Shown here: in pieces, positions 8,971-19,259 of the stretch
Layout of the letters: every line of letters begins with the position of its first letter
Position numbering within the stretch: position 1 is the first letter of the stretch
DNA from: a virus
Length of the DNA stretch: 43,163 bases
IMG/VR virus record: IMGVR_UViG_3300025646_000093
Coordinates: 1-43,163 of that record
Reading direction: 5' to 3' (one strand)
Notes under the pieces: model-generated
The model's input: only the letters and a program-made list of their open reading frames with translations
Database searches by the model: none
What the model was told of the DNA's origin: nothing
Made by a program: the position numbers and the translations under genes

Positions 8971-9816
8971 TCATCCTATCAAGTCTAGTGGAGGAAGTTC
9001 ATATTCTGAAGTCATTCTTTCTTGAATATCTGCTAACTCTTTTTCAGCATCTTCATATATTTCTCTACCGTTTAATTCTATTCCACCAGGAAGTTTAACA
9101 CCCCTAAATTTGATTAGATTTTGTCCCCACTGGCGTTTAATCAAAGCAGTTAAGTACTTTTTAAGGAAACTATCGTTATATACTTTAGTAAAATCATTTG
9201 GATCTAATATTCTGTAACAATCTATAACAAGAAAATCGTTAGCATTAGTTCCTTCCCAGTTAAAATCTAAATATAATCTATTTTGCCTTTTATTAAATCT
9301 AATTTGCTTATCTGTGGTAAGTAAAAAATCAATATCTTCAAGATATCCCTTTACCATAGAATACTGAAGAAGATCTATAGAATTAAAATAATATAAATCA
9401 TTTAAAAATAGTTGATATTTAATACTAAACATTCCAGATGATATTGTGCTAGCATTAAACTTAAATATTTTTTCTACCCCTACTACCGAGTCTGGAACTT
9501 GTATATAATTTGAAGACTCGTAGAAATTAAAAGTTTTTGAAACACCATTTATATTGGATGATGATGTAGATGTTACTATTCCAGGTCCTGTTGGTGCCTT
9601 TGCATTTGCAGAACCTCTATCAATATCTTCCTGCGTTAATTGATATTTTAAATACATTCTCTCAACACCATCAAAATGCCTTTCATGAAAATACTGTAAG
9701 GCATCATCTACGGCATCATCAATTTGATCATCATCTACGTTTATTTCTAAAATAGGAGCTCCAAGTTTTCTTAGACAATAATCTATTAATTGTTGCCTTG
9801 ATGCTGGTTTAGCCAT
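8971..9816 (-). CDS. gp13: Neck protein gp13
   Basis: This 281-residue protein opens with MAKPASRQQLIDYCLRKLGAP followed by an acidic DDDQIDDAVDDALQYFHERHFDG helix, the hallmark of T4-like gp13. It assembles with gp14 at the head-tail junction. T4 gp13 has 309 residues. The start at 9816 lies 5 nt after the stop of the 112-residue upstream gene, and the stop lies just before gp14. Confidence 0.92.
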   Translation of the reverse strand: MAKPASRQQLIDYCLRKLGAPILEINVDDDQIDDAVDDALQYFHERHFDGVERMYLKYQLTQEDIDRGSANAKAPTGPGIVTSTSSSNINGVSKTFNFYESSNYIQVPDSVVGVEKIFKFNASTISSGMFSIKYQLFLNDLYYFNSIDLLQYSMVKGYLEDIDFLLTTDKQIRFNKRQNRLYLDFNWEGTNANDFLVIDCYRILDPNDFTKVYNDSFLKKYLTALIKRQWGQNLIKFRGVKLPGGIELNGREIYEDAEKELADIQERMTSEYELPPLDLIG

Positions 9817-9821
9817 ATTAA

Positions 9822-10160
9822 TTACCTGGTAACTCCTTCTCTAACTAAAACCATACCCTCAACAACTCTTGTTGTTGAATCACTAGTAGTAAGTAATACA
9901 TCATACACATATCTTCCAGGTTTCAACGCTGAAGTTATGCTGGATCCTAAACTAAGTCTAACTTGCCCAGTTTCTGAATTAACTATTGATGTTGTAAACG
10001 TAGTAACACCAGTGCTTCCAGACCATTTTCTCATTTGCGAATCAACATTTGATGAACTTAAATCGAGTGCAGAATTAGTTGCACTATCCTCTAGAAAAAA
10101 ATCTTGAGAGAAAGAAGATCCAGAATTAATAATGAGATTACTTACATATATTGAGGCCAT
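9822..10160 (-). CDS. BppU-like beta-domain structural protein
   Basis: A 112-residue all-beta protein: VSNLIINSGSSFSQDFFLED..., a Trp-containing RKWSGSTG turn, then LKPGRYVYDVLLTTSDSTTRVVEGMVLVREGVTR. The pattern (ligand-free beta strands, GRYxYDV, closing EGxVxVxxxVTR) matches the short baseplate-upper-protein/BppU-like domain found in many phage tail proteins. T4-like cyanophages carry it at this position ahead of gp13. A tail or neck accessory role is inferred. A late-promoter-like octamer CATAAATA lies about 30 nt upstream. Confidence 0.75.
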   Translation of the reverse strand: MASIYVSNLIINSGSSFSQDFFLEDSATNSALDLSSSNVDSQMRKWSGSTGVTTFTTSIVNSETGQVRLSLGSSITSALKPGRYVYDVLLTTSDSTTRVVEGMVLVREGVTR

Positions 10161-10190
10161 TTATTTTAATATTATAAGTAATATATGAAG

Positions 10191-10198
10191 TATTTATG
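10191..10198 (-). promoter_or_regulatory. Late-promoter-like octamer before the neck operon
   Basis: Minus-strand CATAAATA, one base from TATAAATA. It overlaps the end of the upstream 62-residue gene and sits about 30 nt before the gene that leads into gp13-gp14-gp15-gp16. Confidence 0.5.
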
Positions 10199-10382
10199 TT
10201 TCATTTGTAGAAATAAAATCTAAAGAAGATAAAACTTCTTGTTGTTTTAAATATAATTTAAAATATGACTTTGCAATATTTTTTAATTGTTCAATATCAT
10301 CAATACCATCTATTTCTGTAGATGCTTTAAAATATTCAAAATTTTTAGACAAATTTTCTAATTCAATTTTATCAGGATCCAT
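10194..10382 (-). CDS. Small acidic helical protein, unknown function
   Basis: A 62-residue, mostly helical, acidic protein (MDPDKIELENLSKNFEYFKASTE). Its ATG lies 11 nt inside the end of the upstream 66-residue gene, with an AGGAG ribosome site in that coding sequence, so the pair is translationally coupled. I do not recognise a family. Its place between the giant tail protein and the neck genes suggests a particle or assembly role, but this is inference only. Confidence 0.7.
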   Translation of the reverse strand: MDPDKIELENLSKNFEYFKASTEIDGIDDIEQLKNIAKSYFKLYLKQQEVLSSLDFISTNET

Positions 10383-10572
10383 TTAATAACTCCTTAAGTA
10401 AAGTCTTTATTTCTGATAATTCTTTTTTTAAATTATCAATCTCATTTTTTTGTTTTAATTTTTCATCTCTCATTCTAATATAGTTATTATATTCAATATT
10501 GTCTGTATTCAATATTGCTCCAGTTTTTTCATCTCGATATAAATTTTTATGTCCTTCTATTGGTATCATCAT
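10372..10572 (-). CDS. Conserved small cyanophage protein with C-terminal coiled coil
   Basis: A protein of 65-66 residues starting M(M)IPIEGHKNLYRDEKTGAILNTD. Two ATGs in a row overlap the upstream stop codon (ATGATGA), so either may start it. The head motif IPxxGHxNLYRDxxTGAIxNxD is widely conserved in T4-like cyanophages at this position. The second half is a heptad-like coiled coil (EIDNLKKELSEIKTLLKELL). Function unknown; a small tail or chaperone-like protein is possible. Confidence 0.78.
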   Translation of the reverse strand: MMIPIEGHKNLYRDEKTGAILNTDNIEYNNYIRMRDEKLKQKNEIDNLKKELSEIKTLLKELLNGS

Positions 10573-13500
10573 GCTAATGCAATTGCCCTAATATCTTTGA
10601 ATTTTAAAGGTCTTGCTTCATTTGTTCCACTCATAACTATCTTAATAACAAATCCAACAAATTGACCAAGATTATCTGCAGTAAATTCATATTCGGAATA
10701 TTCACCTTCTGGAGTAGATCCGACAAAAAAGTCTGAAGTTCCATCATTAAAAGATGTATCTATAACGGTATCTCCAATACCATCACCATTTATATCAGTT
10801 AAATTGCTATAACCTGGGAAAAATTCATAAGATTGATCAACTTCACTAGAATCTGCTCGTATTAATTTATACAATACTCTAAAATCATTAGACGAAGAAG
10901 TATAACAATTAGTTATAACTTTTAACGATGATGCTGGTTTTACTAAATTTATTTGATTGGAAATATAAACAGATGCATGGGGATCATTTATTAATAAATT
11001 AGATCTACTATCCGAAACGTAATTTAAAATAGGTTTATTTAATTTGTTTCTAATTAAAGCAATAGTTGATCCTTCAACAACGTCTATTACAGGAGAAACA
11101 TTCGGATCTCTAGTTCTTAATGATAAAGAAATAATCATGGATTTTAATCTAGTAGTTGCTGTAATATTATTAACTTCATTAATTCTAGACGCAATTAATC
11201 TTGGGGAATCAAAATCGTTCTTAGAATTTAGAGATAAAGGAAGAAGACCTTGATCTTCGAAAGAAATCTCTGTTCCCGATACGCTAGTTCCAGAAATAGT
11301 TCTTATTGAACTATTTAAAGAAGTTCCTGGAGGAGTCAAAATATTAAATTTAGGTATGATTGAGTTATATTGATAATTTTGTGTTATTTTACAGTTCGAT
11401 CCCCCAAAAGTTTTTTCTTCAACAAAAGTAGAATTTGAATAATCTTCTCTAGAAAATTTCAAATAATAACTATCTGAAGTCTCAAGAGATTTTAAATATT
11501 CCGAATTTGGTTTAGAATGAGTAGTATTAATCTTATTCAAAGAGACATTATTACATTCATATTTGTAAACCATATCCCCAGCAAAATGATTTCTAATTAT
11601 AGATCCATTAACACCTCTCGCAGAAATTTGTAGATCATTCGCATTAACTGAGCTATATGCAATAATTTCATTATTAATTAAAACATATCCTGTATTAAAT
11701 CCAACAACAGCAGAACCATCAAAAGTATTAAATGTTGATGTGCTGGCAACAGAAATTGTATTAGATGATGACGTTATATCAGAAACTAATTCCTCTGGAG
11801 ATGTGTCTGGGAAAACTCCACTAATTGTAATATAATTATTGGAATCGTGCATACCATGATTGTAATGATCAACTTTAAATGTGGTTCCAGAATATAAATC
11901 ATTTAAAATTCTTGGATTTACTGAAATAAAAGTTCCTGCTAAAGAAACTTGATTATTATTTTCATCAAAATAAGATAATCCATCTCCCAATTGAATAGTT
12001 TTTCCTGGTACATTTGTTAGTAATAAAGTATCAATTCCGTTTAAGTTGGAAACAGATATTAATGCACCATATCCTTCTGGGTTGTACCCTGTTGCAATCC
12101 CTAATAAGTCTCCTTTAGCATATCCACTTCCAGAATTAACAATAACAACTTCACTAAGTTTTCCACTAGCAAAAGATAAATCTGCAGTAGCACCATATTC
12201 GCTAGGACCAAATCCAGATACAGTATATAATGGAACACCATAATAAACTCCATCCGAATACCCTATTCCAACGTTTGTTGTTGTTATTCCAGATATTTTT
12301 CCTGCAGATTTTTCAATAAATCCATAGTTTCCATTCGAGAATTGTATCTTTTTACCAAAAGAATAGAAATCATTTAAATATGAGGTGGAAATACCTACAA
12401 CATATTTTTGAGGTAAGGCAGTGATTGGATTTGATACCAATTTTTCGTTATTTGTATCATAAAACTCTGATGATGAAGTATTAGAAAGAATTGGATTGGT
12501 AAAGAATACGGTTCCTGCAGAAACAAATTGTGCTTTATATAATTTAAATTTCAAATCTTGTGTTAAAGAGGGTGAAGGAATTGCTCCATTTTGTGGTTTG
12601 TATAAATTTCCTCCAATAAATTGATTTGAATATATTATTTGCTGGGAATTCGGATAATTTTGAGTTTCTACTGTAGGCTCATTTGATAATGCAGTCCAAA
12701 CTGAATATGATGATGAGGATGGGCAATAAATTCGTATACAATACTGTTTATTTGGTTCTAAGTAAAGTGGTGAGGATAATTTAATATTAGTTGCACTTTC
12801 ACCATCATTAGAAGTATTGATTTGAGAAGGTAATAACTGTACCCTAGCAAAATCTTGCAATAACTTATTAGTTGGAGTTCCACCAAGATCAACTTCCCCT
12901 ATTTCGATAGTAACTTTTTCACTATTATCTTTTTGGTAGAAAAATAAATCTATTGAAGTTAAAAATCCTCCAGAATTGTCAACCTTAAATGTTTGTGATA
13001 AGTAACTTTTTGATACTAAAGAAGAAGATTTATTAAGAACAGGTCTTCTAATAATACTATTATTGGAAAAATTTGAATTTTCTGTCAGATAAAGTACAGA
13101 TTCGCATGAATTAGAATTTAATGGTATTGCCGATGTTAATGATGAACTCGAAGTTGTTTCTAACTTAAATGTCTTGTCTCCAACACTAAAAGTAGTTGAT
13201 GGTAATAAAGATGAGAAAGGATTTCTAACGAAAAGTGATCCAATTAAATCACCATAATTATCAGAGACTAAATTTTGCAAATCTACAGTACATTGTGCGC
13301 CACTAGATCTTCCGACTAAAACCATATTATATGAAACATATCCATAAAATCTACCATCAGAATTATCTGATAATGAATAAGTGTCTATGTTTAAAACGGA
13401 TGTTGATTGCGAATAATCTGAAAGTATTTCTGTAATTTGATATGGATTAATTGAATACGTTTCTGATGGTGAATTATATGGTCCATATTTATGATTTGGT

Positions 13501-16500
13501 GTACATAATCTGGCGGAAAATACCTTTACATTACCATTATATCCATCTATTGTTTCTCCGATACTGAAAATACCAGATATCATAGATATTTTTAGTAATT
13601 TTGGAATTATATCAATTGAAGATGATCCATCAAAATATGAAGTATACTTTGATAATGGAAATAAGTTTGATCCGAGAAATTCTACATTTCTAGATCTCAT
13701 CCTATTGCCAAATTCACCGCTTAAAAATAGATTATTTAAATAACCATTTTTCCATTCGCTCTGAGTTCTTATAACTTTTCCTTTGCTATAATTTATTGTT
13801 TTAATCCACGAATCTGTTGATGGGCGAAGTCTAACTGTACCATTATAATCACTTAACCCATGTGGATTAATATTTTCTGATGTAGTTGCAAATGGTTGTG
13901 ATATATCACCCCATTCAATTTCGGAATAATTTAAAGTGACTAAATCACCTGTTTTTTTTGTATTTGAATCGAGTAAATCTAAATCTTGAGAATAGTCTGA
14001 ATTTTCTAAATTTATATTTGAACCTGGTAATATTTGAGATTTGAAAGAATTAATAGAAACGTCAGTCGTCATTTCACCATTTTCGGAATCTATTGAAACT
14101 TTTGTATCTGGATTTTTATAGTCTACTAAATTAGAATTTATAAAACTATCTGCAAAAAAACCACACTTATATTTTGCTAATCCTAAACCTTGATTATCGA
14201 TAATTTGTAAAGATTTAATATCTAATTCTAACAAACTTAATGAAGCAAAATTTTCAAGATTTTTAATCCTATTTTCCAGGGTTCCAATATCTTTCATCGT
14301 ATATCTCTTATTTTCAATCAAAGAAACTTTAATATCATTTACATCATAAACGTATGCTGGAATTTCAATTTTGGCAATATCCATAGCATCATCTAAAGAA
14401 AATGGTTCTTGTGGATTTGATGATGATGATCCTGTAATTAATTGGAAATTGCCATTTTTATTTAAAATTAATTTATCTATTCTTGGCACATAATATGAAT
14501 AAGAAATTGTTGAAGACTCATTTGGAGATGCAACTATTTGAATGTTTGATTGTGATGTTGAAAAATTTCTAGAAGAGAAATCAAACGGGGAAAGAGACTC
14601 TGATACAAATTTAGATACTCTAGGTCTAAAGTCCAATAAATCTGAGCATCTATAAGAGTTTTTTAATACTGGAACATCATTTTTAAAATTGGATGAATTG
14701 TAACTATTTGCAGTATATAAATCACCAGAATCTGATTCCGAAACATCATAATAATCAAAGATAATCAATAATTTTTTTGCGGGAGAATTTGATCCAAAAT
14801 TTCTAACTATTTTTGAATAATCATAAAATTGATCTTTTTGACCTTTATCTAAAGTAAAATCATTTGTTCGATTTATATAAACCCCGGGGACAATAGATTG
14901 TACTGAAATCGATAATTTTGATTCTTCAAAATTTACTATGTCATCGGATTGAAATTTATTGGAATTTAAATACACAAAATAAACATTAGTTGATTGTATA
15001 TTTACTATTTGTCCAACTGCTTCACTTGAAGACCCATATATTTTTTCTCCTACAATCGCACCAGACACTGATTCTGATGGAAAAATTAATTTATCTAAAA
15101 TTGGAGGATTTGAATTCGAAGATTCATATATCCCTAAAATTTTAGATACATCAGGAACATTTAAACATATTTCATCATCTTCAATTCTAGTTCCATAATA
15201 GCGACTAGTTGTCAATCCACTAATTCCATTTGAAATTCCTAAAGAAGTTTTAGAAACTAATAACTGTTGGCTTCTTTTATAAATCTTTGTTTTATTTCTA
15301 ATAGAATTTTTTGTTATTGTGCAAATAACTGAAACATTTCCAGATTGAGACTTTTTAAGTCCAGAAAATATTATATTTTGTCCATTATTAATAATTTCAA
15401 CTTTATCGGAAGATAGATTTTCTATAGTTCCATCTCCATAAAAAATTGAATATCTTCCTGGAGAAAATGGCTCAAAATATCCACTACTTATATCAAAATC
15501 ACTAGAAACGGACAGTGAAAGAGTTCCAAGACTTGAGGTACTTTTTTCTGATATTTGTTTTGTAACTGTTATTGATGATGAAGATAAATTTACAGAAGAA
15601 ACATTTTTATTTGGCAAATTTATATATAAACTTGACTTATTATTATTCTTAATAATTGATTCTCCCAAATAAAATTGTGTAGTTACTTCAGATGATGTAG
15701 GAAGACCGCCATCACAAACATTAGAAACTGAAGTAACACCAACTACATTCATACTAAGACCATCATCACTTACCGATACAACTCTATTGTAAGTTTCCGT
15801 AGAAAATCCTGGTCTTTGGTATCTAATAATAGAATCTGGTTTTATTCCAATAAAAGTTTTTCCTGGAGAACTAATTGTACTAATTCCGGATACCTCCGGT
15901 TGAATAGTTATAGTATCAGATACTGAAAAATTTAAGGGAATATTTTTTTGTAAAAATGCATCTGCGGAAAAATCTGTAGACAATCCACTTAAAGAAACAT
16001 CTGTTGAAGATTGATAAACTGACTTTATGTCTTTTGGACCATAAATTTTAATATCTTCTACTGCTCTTACTAAATTTTTATTGTTATCAAAGATAATCTG
16101 CTCATTTTTTAAAAAAGAACCGGAAGTTTGATATAAAAATATACTATTTCCATTATTTGGATTTTCTGCAACATACCCAGAAGCACCACTACTTAATCCC
16201 CTAACAAAGGAGGATATTGTTACTTCTTCGGAAACATTTGTATTAACAGTTATGTTTGTATATGTTTGCAAATCATATACAAATAGATTCCACTTACTTG
16301 AATTATTTTCATATAAATTATCGCTTAAACTGAAAGAATATACCCTGGCTTTTCCTATGGTTGTTCCTGCACCTGAAGTATTACTAGACTTTCTATTATT
16401 AAAAAATTTAATTTGATAATTATTATTTAATCCAATAGCTGGAGACCCAGAAACATTATTGAGAACTATTAAATTTCCCATTTCAAACAAAACTGGAGAA

Positions 16501-17654
16501 ACAGGAACAGAATCCACAACTCTGGTTTTTCTAGCATCTAATATGGAAGTTGAAGATTTTTCTATGTCGTTTCCATTTACATATGCCTTTCCTGAAGAAA
16601 CTTTAACACAAATTAACTCTTCATTAGGAGTGTTCCCTTGTTCTGTTATTTCATTTTGCTTAAAAATACCTTTTTGATCTGTTAAATTATTTAAAGAATC
16701 TTCAACTGTAACCGAAAATGGAGTTAAAGAAAAATTTCCAGATTGCTCATATGTTCTTTTTGCTAGATACTCTTTTATTAGTGAGTAATCTGTGGTTTCT
16801 TTTATTTTTTTAACACTACCATTAGTAATTCTTAATATCTCTATAAAATTAGTGTCTCTATAATCAGTTAAAAGTTGTTTGGACAGATTAGTTTTTAGTC
16901 TAAATCTATCTGCTCCTGGAGCCGAATAATTTGTAAATCCTTTTGCGTTGTCATAAAGTGAAGATTCGTCAAACGAAGTTATAAATTCTTCACTTATAGA
17001 CAGACCAACTCTATATGATGGAGTATTTCCATACTGATCTAATATAATTGTATCTTGATCAACAGTAACAAATAATCCACGAATAAAATAAATTCCCGGA
17101 GAAATTGAAACTGCAGAACCTATAGCAGTTGAATTTGTATCAACTAATGATGCAATTGTATTACCAGAAGATATAGTGGTATTTCCATAAACAACGTTAT
17201 CTAAAGTAGTTAAAGTTTCCCCATCAATAAAACTAAAATCCTCATTATTTGAATTGGAATTTAAATACTTTACATATAAAGTTGTCACATTCTCTAGTGA
17301 TTCATTTCTTGATATAACATTTTGAACTACTGCGGTAACTTGAGAAATGTCTCCAATTAATTTTTTTCCAATTAATTCTTTATAATAAAATTCTACATCT
17401 AGACCCAAGTGAATTGGATTTATTTTAACTGCATAATAATTTGGATCGTAAGAAACTTCTCCAGGAACAACAACAGATCCATCTTTAAAAATACTCTTAC
17501 CAAGTGAAGAAATTTGTTCTTGTAATATTGATTGTAAAGTAGTCAACTCCCTTGCTTGAACTGGATAACCAGGTTTAAACAAAACTTTGTAAAAGTTTTT
17601 AGATGCATCAAAATCATCAAAATATGGTGATACGTTTAGGTTTGTTTTTGCCAT
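10569..17654 (-). CDS. Giant DUF4815-type baseplate/tail structural protein (2,361 aa)
   Basis: The N-terminal part (MAKTNLNVSPYFDDFDASKNFYKVLFKPGYPVQARELTTLQSILQ...) is the DUF4815 family head found in T4-like cyanophage virion proteins. The body is beta-rich with many Ser, Asn and Gly. It includes GxGY repeats near residues 1,800-1,870 (TTTNVGIGYSDGVYYG, IVNSGSGYAKGDLLG) and one STxxF...IxYSSVNANDL...ARGVNG module near 2,000. The C-terminus ends with a compact domain (EYEFTADNLGQFVGFVIKIVMSGTN...FKDIRAIALA). It occupies the slot between gp8 and gp13 where T4 has genes 9, 10, 11, 12 and wac. A baseplate-periphery or fibre-attachment role is inferred from position. It has no signal peptide or enzyme motif that I can see. 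Confidence 0.8.
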   Translation of the reverse strand: MAKTNLNVSPYFDDFDASKNFYKVLFKPGYPVQARELTTLQSILQEQISSLGKSIFKDGSVVVPGEVSYDPNYYAVKINPIHLGLDVEFYYKELIGKKLIGDISQVTAVVQNVISRNESLENVTTLYVKYLNSNSNNEDFSFIDGETLTTLDNVVYGNTTISSGNTIASLVDTNSTAIGSAVSISPGIYFIRGLFVTVDQDTIILDQYGNTPSYRVGLSISEEFITSFDESSLYDNAKGFTNYSAPGADRFRLKTNLSKQLLTDYRDTNFIEILRITNGSVKKIKETTDYSLIKEYLAKRTYEQSGNFSLTPFSVTVEDSLNNLTDQKGIFKQNEITEQGNTPNEELICVKVSSGKAYVNGNDIEKSSTSILDARKTRVVDSVPVSPVLFEMGNLIVLNNVSGSPAIGLNNNYQIKFFNNRKSSNTSGAGTTIGKARVYSFSLSDNLYENNSSKWNLFVYDLQTYTNITVNTNVSEEVTISSFVRGLSSGASGYVAENPNNGNSIFLYQTSGSFLKNEQIIFDNNKNLVRAVEDIKIYGPKDIKSVYQSSTDVSLSGLSTDFSADAFLQKNIPLNFSVSDTITIQPEVSGISTISSPGKTFIGIKPDSIIRYQRPGFSTETYNRVVSVSDDGLSMNVVGVTSVSNVCDGGLPTSSEVTTQFYLGESIIKNNNKSSLYINLPNKNVSSVNLSSSSITVTKQISEKSTSSLGTLSLSVSSDFDISSGYFEPFSPGRYSIFYGDGTIENLSSDKVEIINNGQNIIFSGLKKSQSGNVSVICTITKNSIRNKTKIYKRSQQLLVSKTSLGISNGISGLTTSRYYGTRIEDDEICLNVPDVSKILGIYESSNSNPPILDKLIFPSESVSGAIVGEKIYGSSSEAVGQIVNIQSTNVYFVYLNSNKFQSDDIVNFEESKLSISVQSIVPGVYINRTNDFTLDKGQKDQFYDYSKIVRNFGSNSPAKKLLIIFDYYDVSESDSGDLYTANSYNSSNFKNDVPVLKNSYRCSDLLDFRPRVSKFVSESLSPFDFSSRNFSTSQSNIQIVASPNESSTISYSYYVPRIDKLILNKNGNFQLITGSSSSNPQEPFSLDDAMDIAKIEIPAYVYDVNDIKVSLIENKRYTMKDIGTLENRIKNLENFASLSLLELDIKSLQIIDNQGLGLAKYKCGFFADSFINSNLVDYKNPDTKVSIDSENGEMTTDVSINSFKSQILPGSNINLENSDYSQDLDLLDSNTKKTGDLVTLNYSEIEWGDISQPFATTSENINPHGLSDYNGTVRLRPSTDSWIKTINYSKGKVIRTQSEWKNGYLNNLFLSGEFGNRMRSRNVEFLGSNLFPLSKYTSYFDGSSSIDIIPKLLKISMISGIFSIGETIDGYNGNVKVFSARLCTPNHKYGPYNSPSETYSINPYQITEILSDYSQSTSVLNIDTYSLSDNSDGRFYGYVSYNMVLVGRSSGAQCTVDLQNLVSDNYGDLIGSLFVRNPFSSLLPSTTFSVGDKTFKLETTSSSSLTSAIPLNSNSCESVLYLTENSNFSNNSIIRRPVLNKSSSLVSKSYLSQTFKVDNSGGFLTSIDLFFYQKDNSEKVTIEIGEVDLGGTPTNKLLQDFARVQLLPSQINTSNDGESATNIKLSSPLYLEPNKQYCIRIYCPSSSSYSVWTALSNEPTVETQNYPNSQQIIYSNQFIGGNLYKPQNGAIPSPSLTQDLKFKLYKAQFVSAGTVFFTNPILSNTSSSEFYDTNNEKLVSNPITALPQKYVVGISTSYLNDFYSFGKKIQFSNGNYGFIEKSAGKISGITTTNVGIGYSDGVYYGVPLYTVSGFGPSEYGATADLSFASGKLSEVVIVNSGSGYAKGDLLGIATGYNPEGYGALISVSNLNGIDTLLLTNVPGKTIQLGDGLSYFDENNNQVSLAGTFISVNPRILNDLYSGTTFKVDHYNHGMHDSNNYITISGVFPDTSPEELVSDITSSSNTISVASTSTFNTFDGSAVVGFNTGYVLINNEIIAYSSVNANDLQISARGVNGSIIRNHFAGDMVYKYECNNVSLNKINTTHSKPNSEYLKSLETSDSYYLKFSREDYSNSTFVEEKTFGGSNCKITQNYQYNSIIPKFNILTPPGTSLNSSIRTISGTSVSGTEISFEDQGLLPLSLNSKNDFDSPRLIASRINEVNNITATTRLKSMIISLSLRTRDPNVSPVIDVVEGSTIALIRNKLNKPILNYVSDSRSNLLINDPHASVYISNQINLVKPASSLKVITNCYTSSSNDFRVLYKLIRADSSEVDQSYEFFPGYSNLTDINGDGIGDTVIDTSFNDGTSDFFVGSTPEGEYSEYEFTADNLGQFVGFVIKIVMSGTNEARPLKFKDIRAIALA

Positions 17655-17660
17655 TTTAAG

Positions 17661-19223
17661 TTAAAATTCCAGTACGATTTTAATGTCTTCTTTTTGCTTT
17701 GGATTTCTATTGACTACGGGTCTGCTATCAATATACAATACATCCCCTGATCTTCTATTTATTTGTGGTTGTGAAATTCCATTAACAAACGTTGAATTTA
17801 AATTAATAGAATTATTATTTGCTAAAATTAAAACACTTCCTTGAAAAGTCGAGTCTATTGAAGCACTAAACCCGGAAGAAGTAGTTACTAAACTACCAGA
17901 AGGTGAAAATTCTATAGGAGTTCCTTGAGTAAAAACTGTTTTAGAGTCTTTTTGATCATAAGATAAAGTATTGTAATACAAAGATCTATCTGTAAAATAT
18001 TTTAATACCTTTGTTTCATCGTCGTAAGAGGCAATATAACCAACTGCAGTTCCTACACCACTTATGGATTGGTAAATCGTTTCTCCAGGAACTGCTACTT
18101 CCGGTAAGGAAACACTATTTTCATTTAATTTTAATGAATATAAGTTAGAAAATGTACTATTAGTAAAAATTGAAGTTGCACTTCCTATAGTGGTTGGGTT
18201 TTTAATAATTCCTATCTGAGCAAATTTTATATCTGTTGGAAAATCTTTTGTGGAATCATCAAATCTGGCGTATGCAAGAATTCTTTCGCACCCCAATTCC
18301 TTATAAACATCAAATCCATGACCTCTAGATGGAGGAATTATCGGTATTAAGTGAGCAAAAGATGTTGCCCCTTGATTTATTGGAGATAAATCAACTCTAC
18401 CATAAGTATAATTTTTTCCTCCATTTGAAACTAGAACATCAGATATTCTACCACCAACTACATCAACAATTACTTTGGCACCTTCACCATCACCTACTAT
18501 ATCTAAAACTTCTGTTGTTGAGTTATATCCTGTACCGGGATTTTCTATATAAACTTTTTTTATTTGGTTATCATTTATTAAAGAATCTCCACTAGTTCGA
18601 ATTGCTTTTACATCTGGATCAGTTGATATTTCCCAATCTGGAGGAACTGGTATATATTCAATAGAATCAAATTTAATTATATCACTCGGAGATACTGTAA
18701 ACATATATTTCCAAATATATCCATCGCCGCTTTCACCAGCTCTAGATGGCTCTAAGTCTATAAAAGAAGGTTCATCCTGTGAAGGATTTCCTAATCTATT
18801 TAAAGAAGAAGAACCATTATCTATGCATACATATACTCTGTAATCTTTATTAACTACGTAGTAATCTGAATCATACAACCTATATGAGTTTGTTTTCGGT
18901 GAAGGATTTTGTACAGAATAATCATGTCTGTACATTTCATATATTGTGTTTTTTTCCCATGAAACTTTTCTTATTAGTCTTCTTACGTTATCAGAAGTTA
19001 TTCTTTTACCAAATAAAATAGTATCTTTAACATGCTCCAAATAATTAAAACTATCTTCTGGGGTTGGGATAGAATTATCCCAATTGGAAACTCTACCAAA
19101 TCCATTTTCTGATGGATTTACTAATCCTAAAAATATGTAATAAGAATTATTTGGATCTCTAATAGAATCCAAAAAATTTTTTGAGTTCAATACTCTAAAT
19201 TGGTCAGTGACTATTGCTGCCAT
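17661..19223 (-). CDS. gp8: Baseplate wedge protein gp8
   Basis: The 520-residue protein has the gp8 signature: MAAIVTDQFRVLNSKNFLDSI, then YYIFLGLVNPS, a Trp-Asp-Asn (WDNSIPTPED) turn, RRLIRKVSWEKNTIYEMYRHDY and GYIWKYMFTVSPSDIIKF. T4 gp8 has 334 residues; the surplus here is a C-terminal beta-rich extension with degenerate GxGY repeats (IENPGTGYNSTTEVLDIVG, VSNGGKNYTYGRVDLS). In the T4 baseplate, gp8 is part of the wedge together with gp6, gp7, gp10, gp11, gp25 and gp53. It follows gp7 and has its own late-like octamer 26 nt upstream. Confidence 0.9.
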   Translation of the reverse strand: MAAIVTDQFRVLNSKNFLDSIRDPNNSYYIFLGLVNPSENGFGRVSNWDNSIPTPEDSFNYLEHVKDTILFGKRITSDNVRRLIRKVSWEKNTIYEMYRHDYSVQNPSPKTNSYRLYDSDYYVVNKDYRVYVCIDNGSSSLNRLGNPSQDEPSFIDLEPSRAGESGDGYIWKYMFTVSPSDIIKFDSIEYIPVPPDWEISTDPDVKAIRTSGDSLINDNQIKKVYIENPGTGYNSTTEVLDIVGDGEGAKVIVDVVGGRISDVLVSNGGKNYTYGRVDLSPINQGATSFAHLIPIIPPSRGHGFDVYKELGCERILAYARFDDSTKDFPTDIKFAQIGIIKNPTTIGSATSIFTNSTFSNLYSLKLNENSVSLPEVAVPGETIYQSISGVGTAVGYIASYDDETKVLKYFTDRSLYYNTLSYDQKDSKTVFTQGTPIEFSPSGSLVTTSSGFSASIDSTFQGSVLILANNNSINLNSTFVNGISQPQINRRSGDVLYIDSRPVVNRNPKQKEDIKIVLEF

Positions 19224-19248
19224 TTATTATTTTACACCATTTTACCTA

Positions 19249-19256
19249 TATTTATA
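19249..19256 (-). promoter_or_regulatory. Late promoter before gp8 (exact TATAAATA)
   Basis: Minus-strand TATAAATA, identical to the T4 late consensus, located in the 36-nt gap between the gp7 stop and the gp8 start. It would let gp8 and the following tail genes be transcribed without reading through the 12.7-kb gp7 gene. Confidence 0.7.
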
Positions 19257-19259
19257 AAT

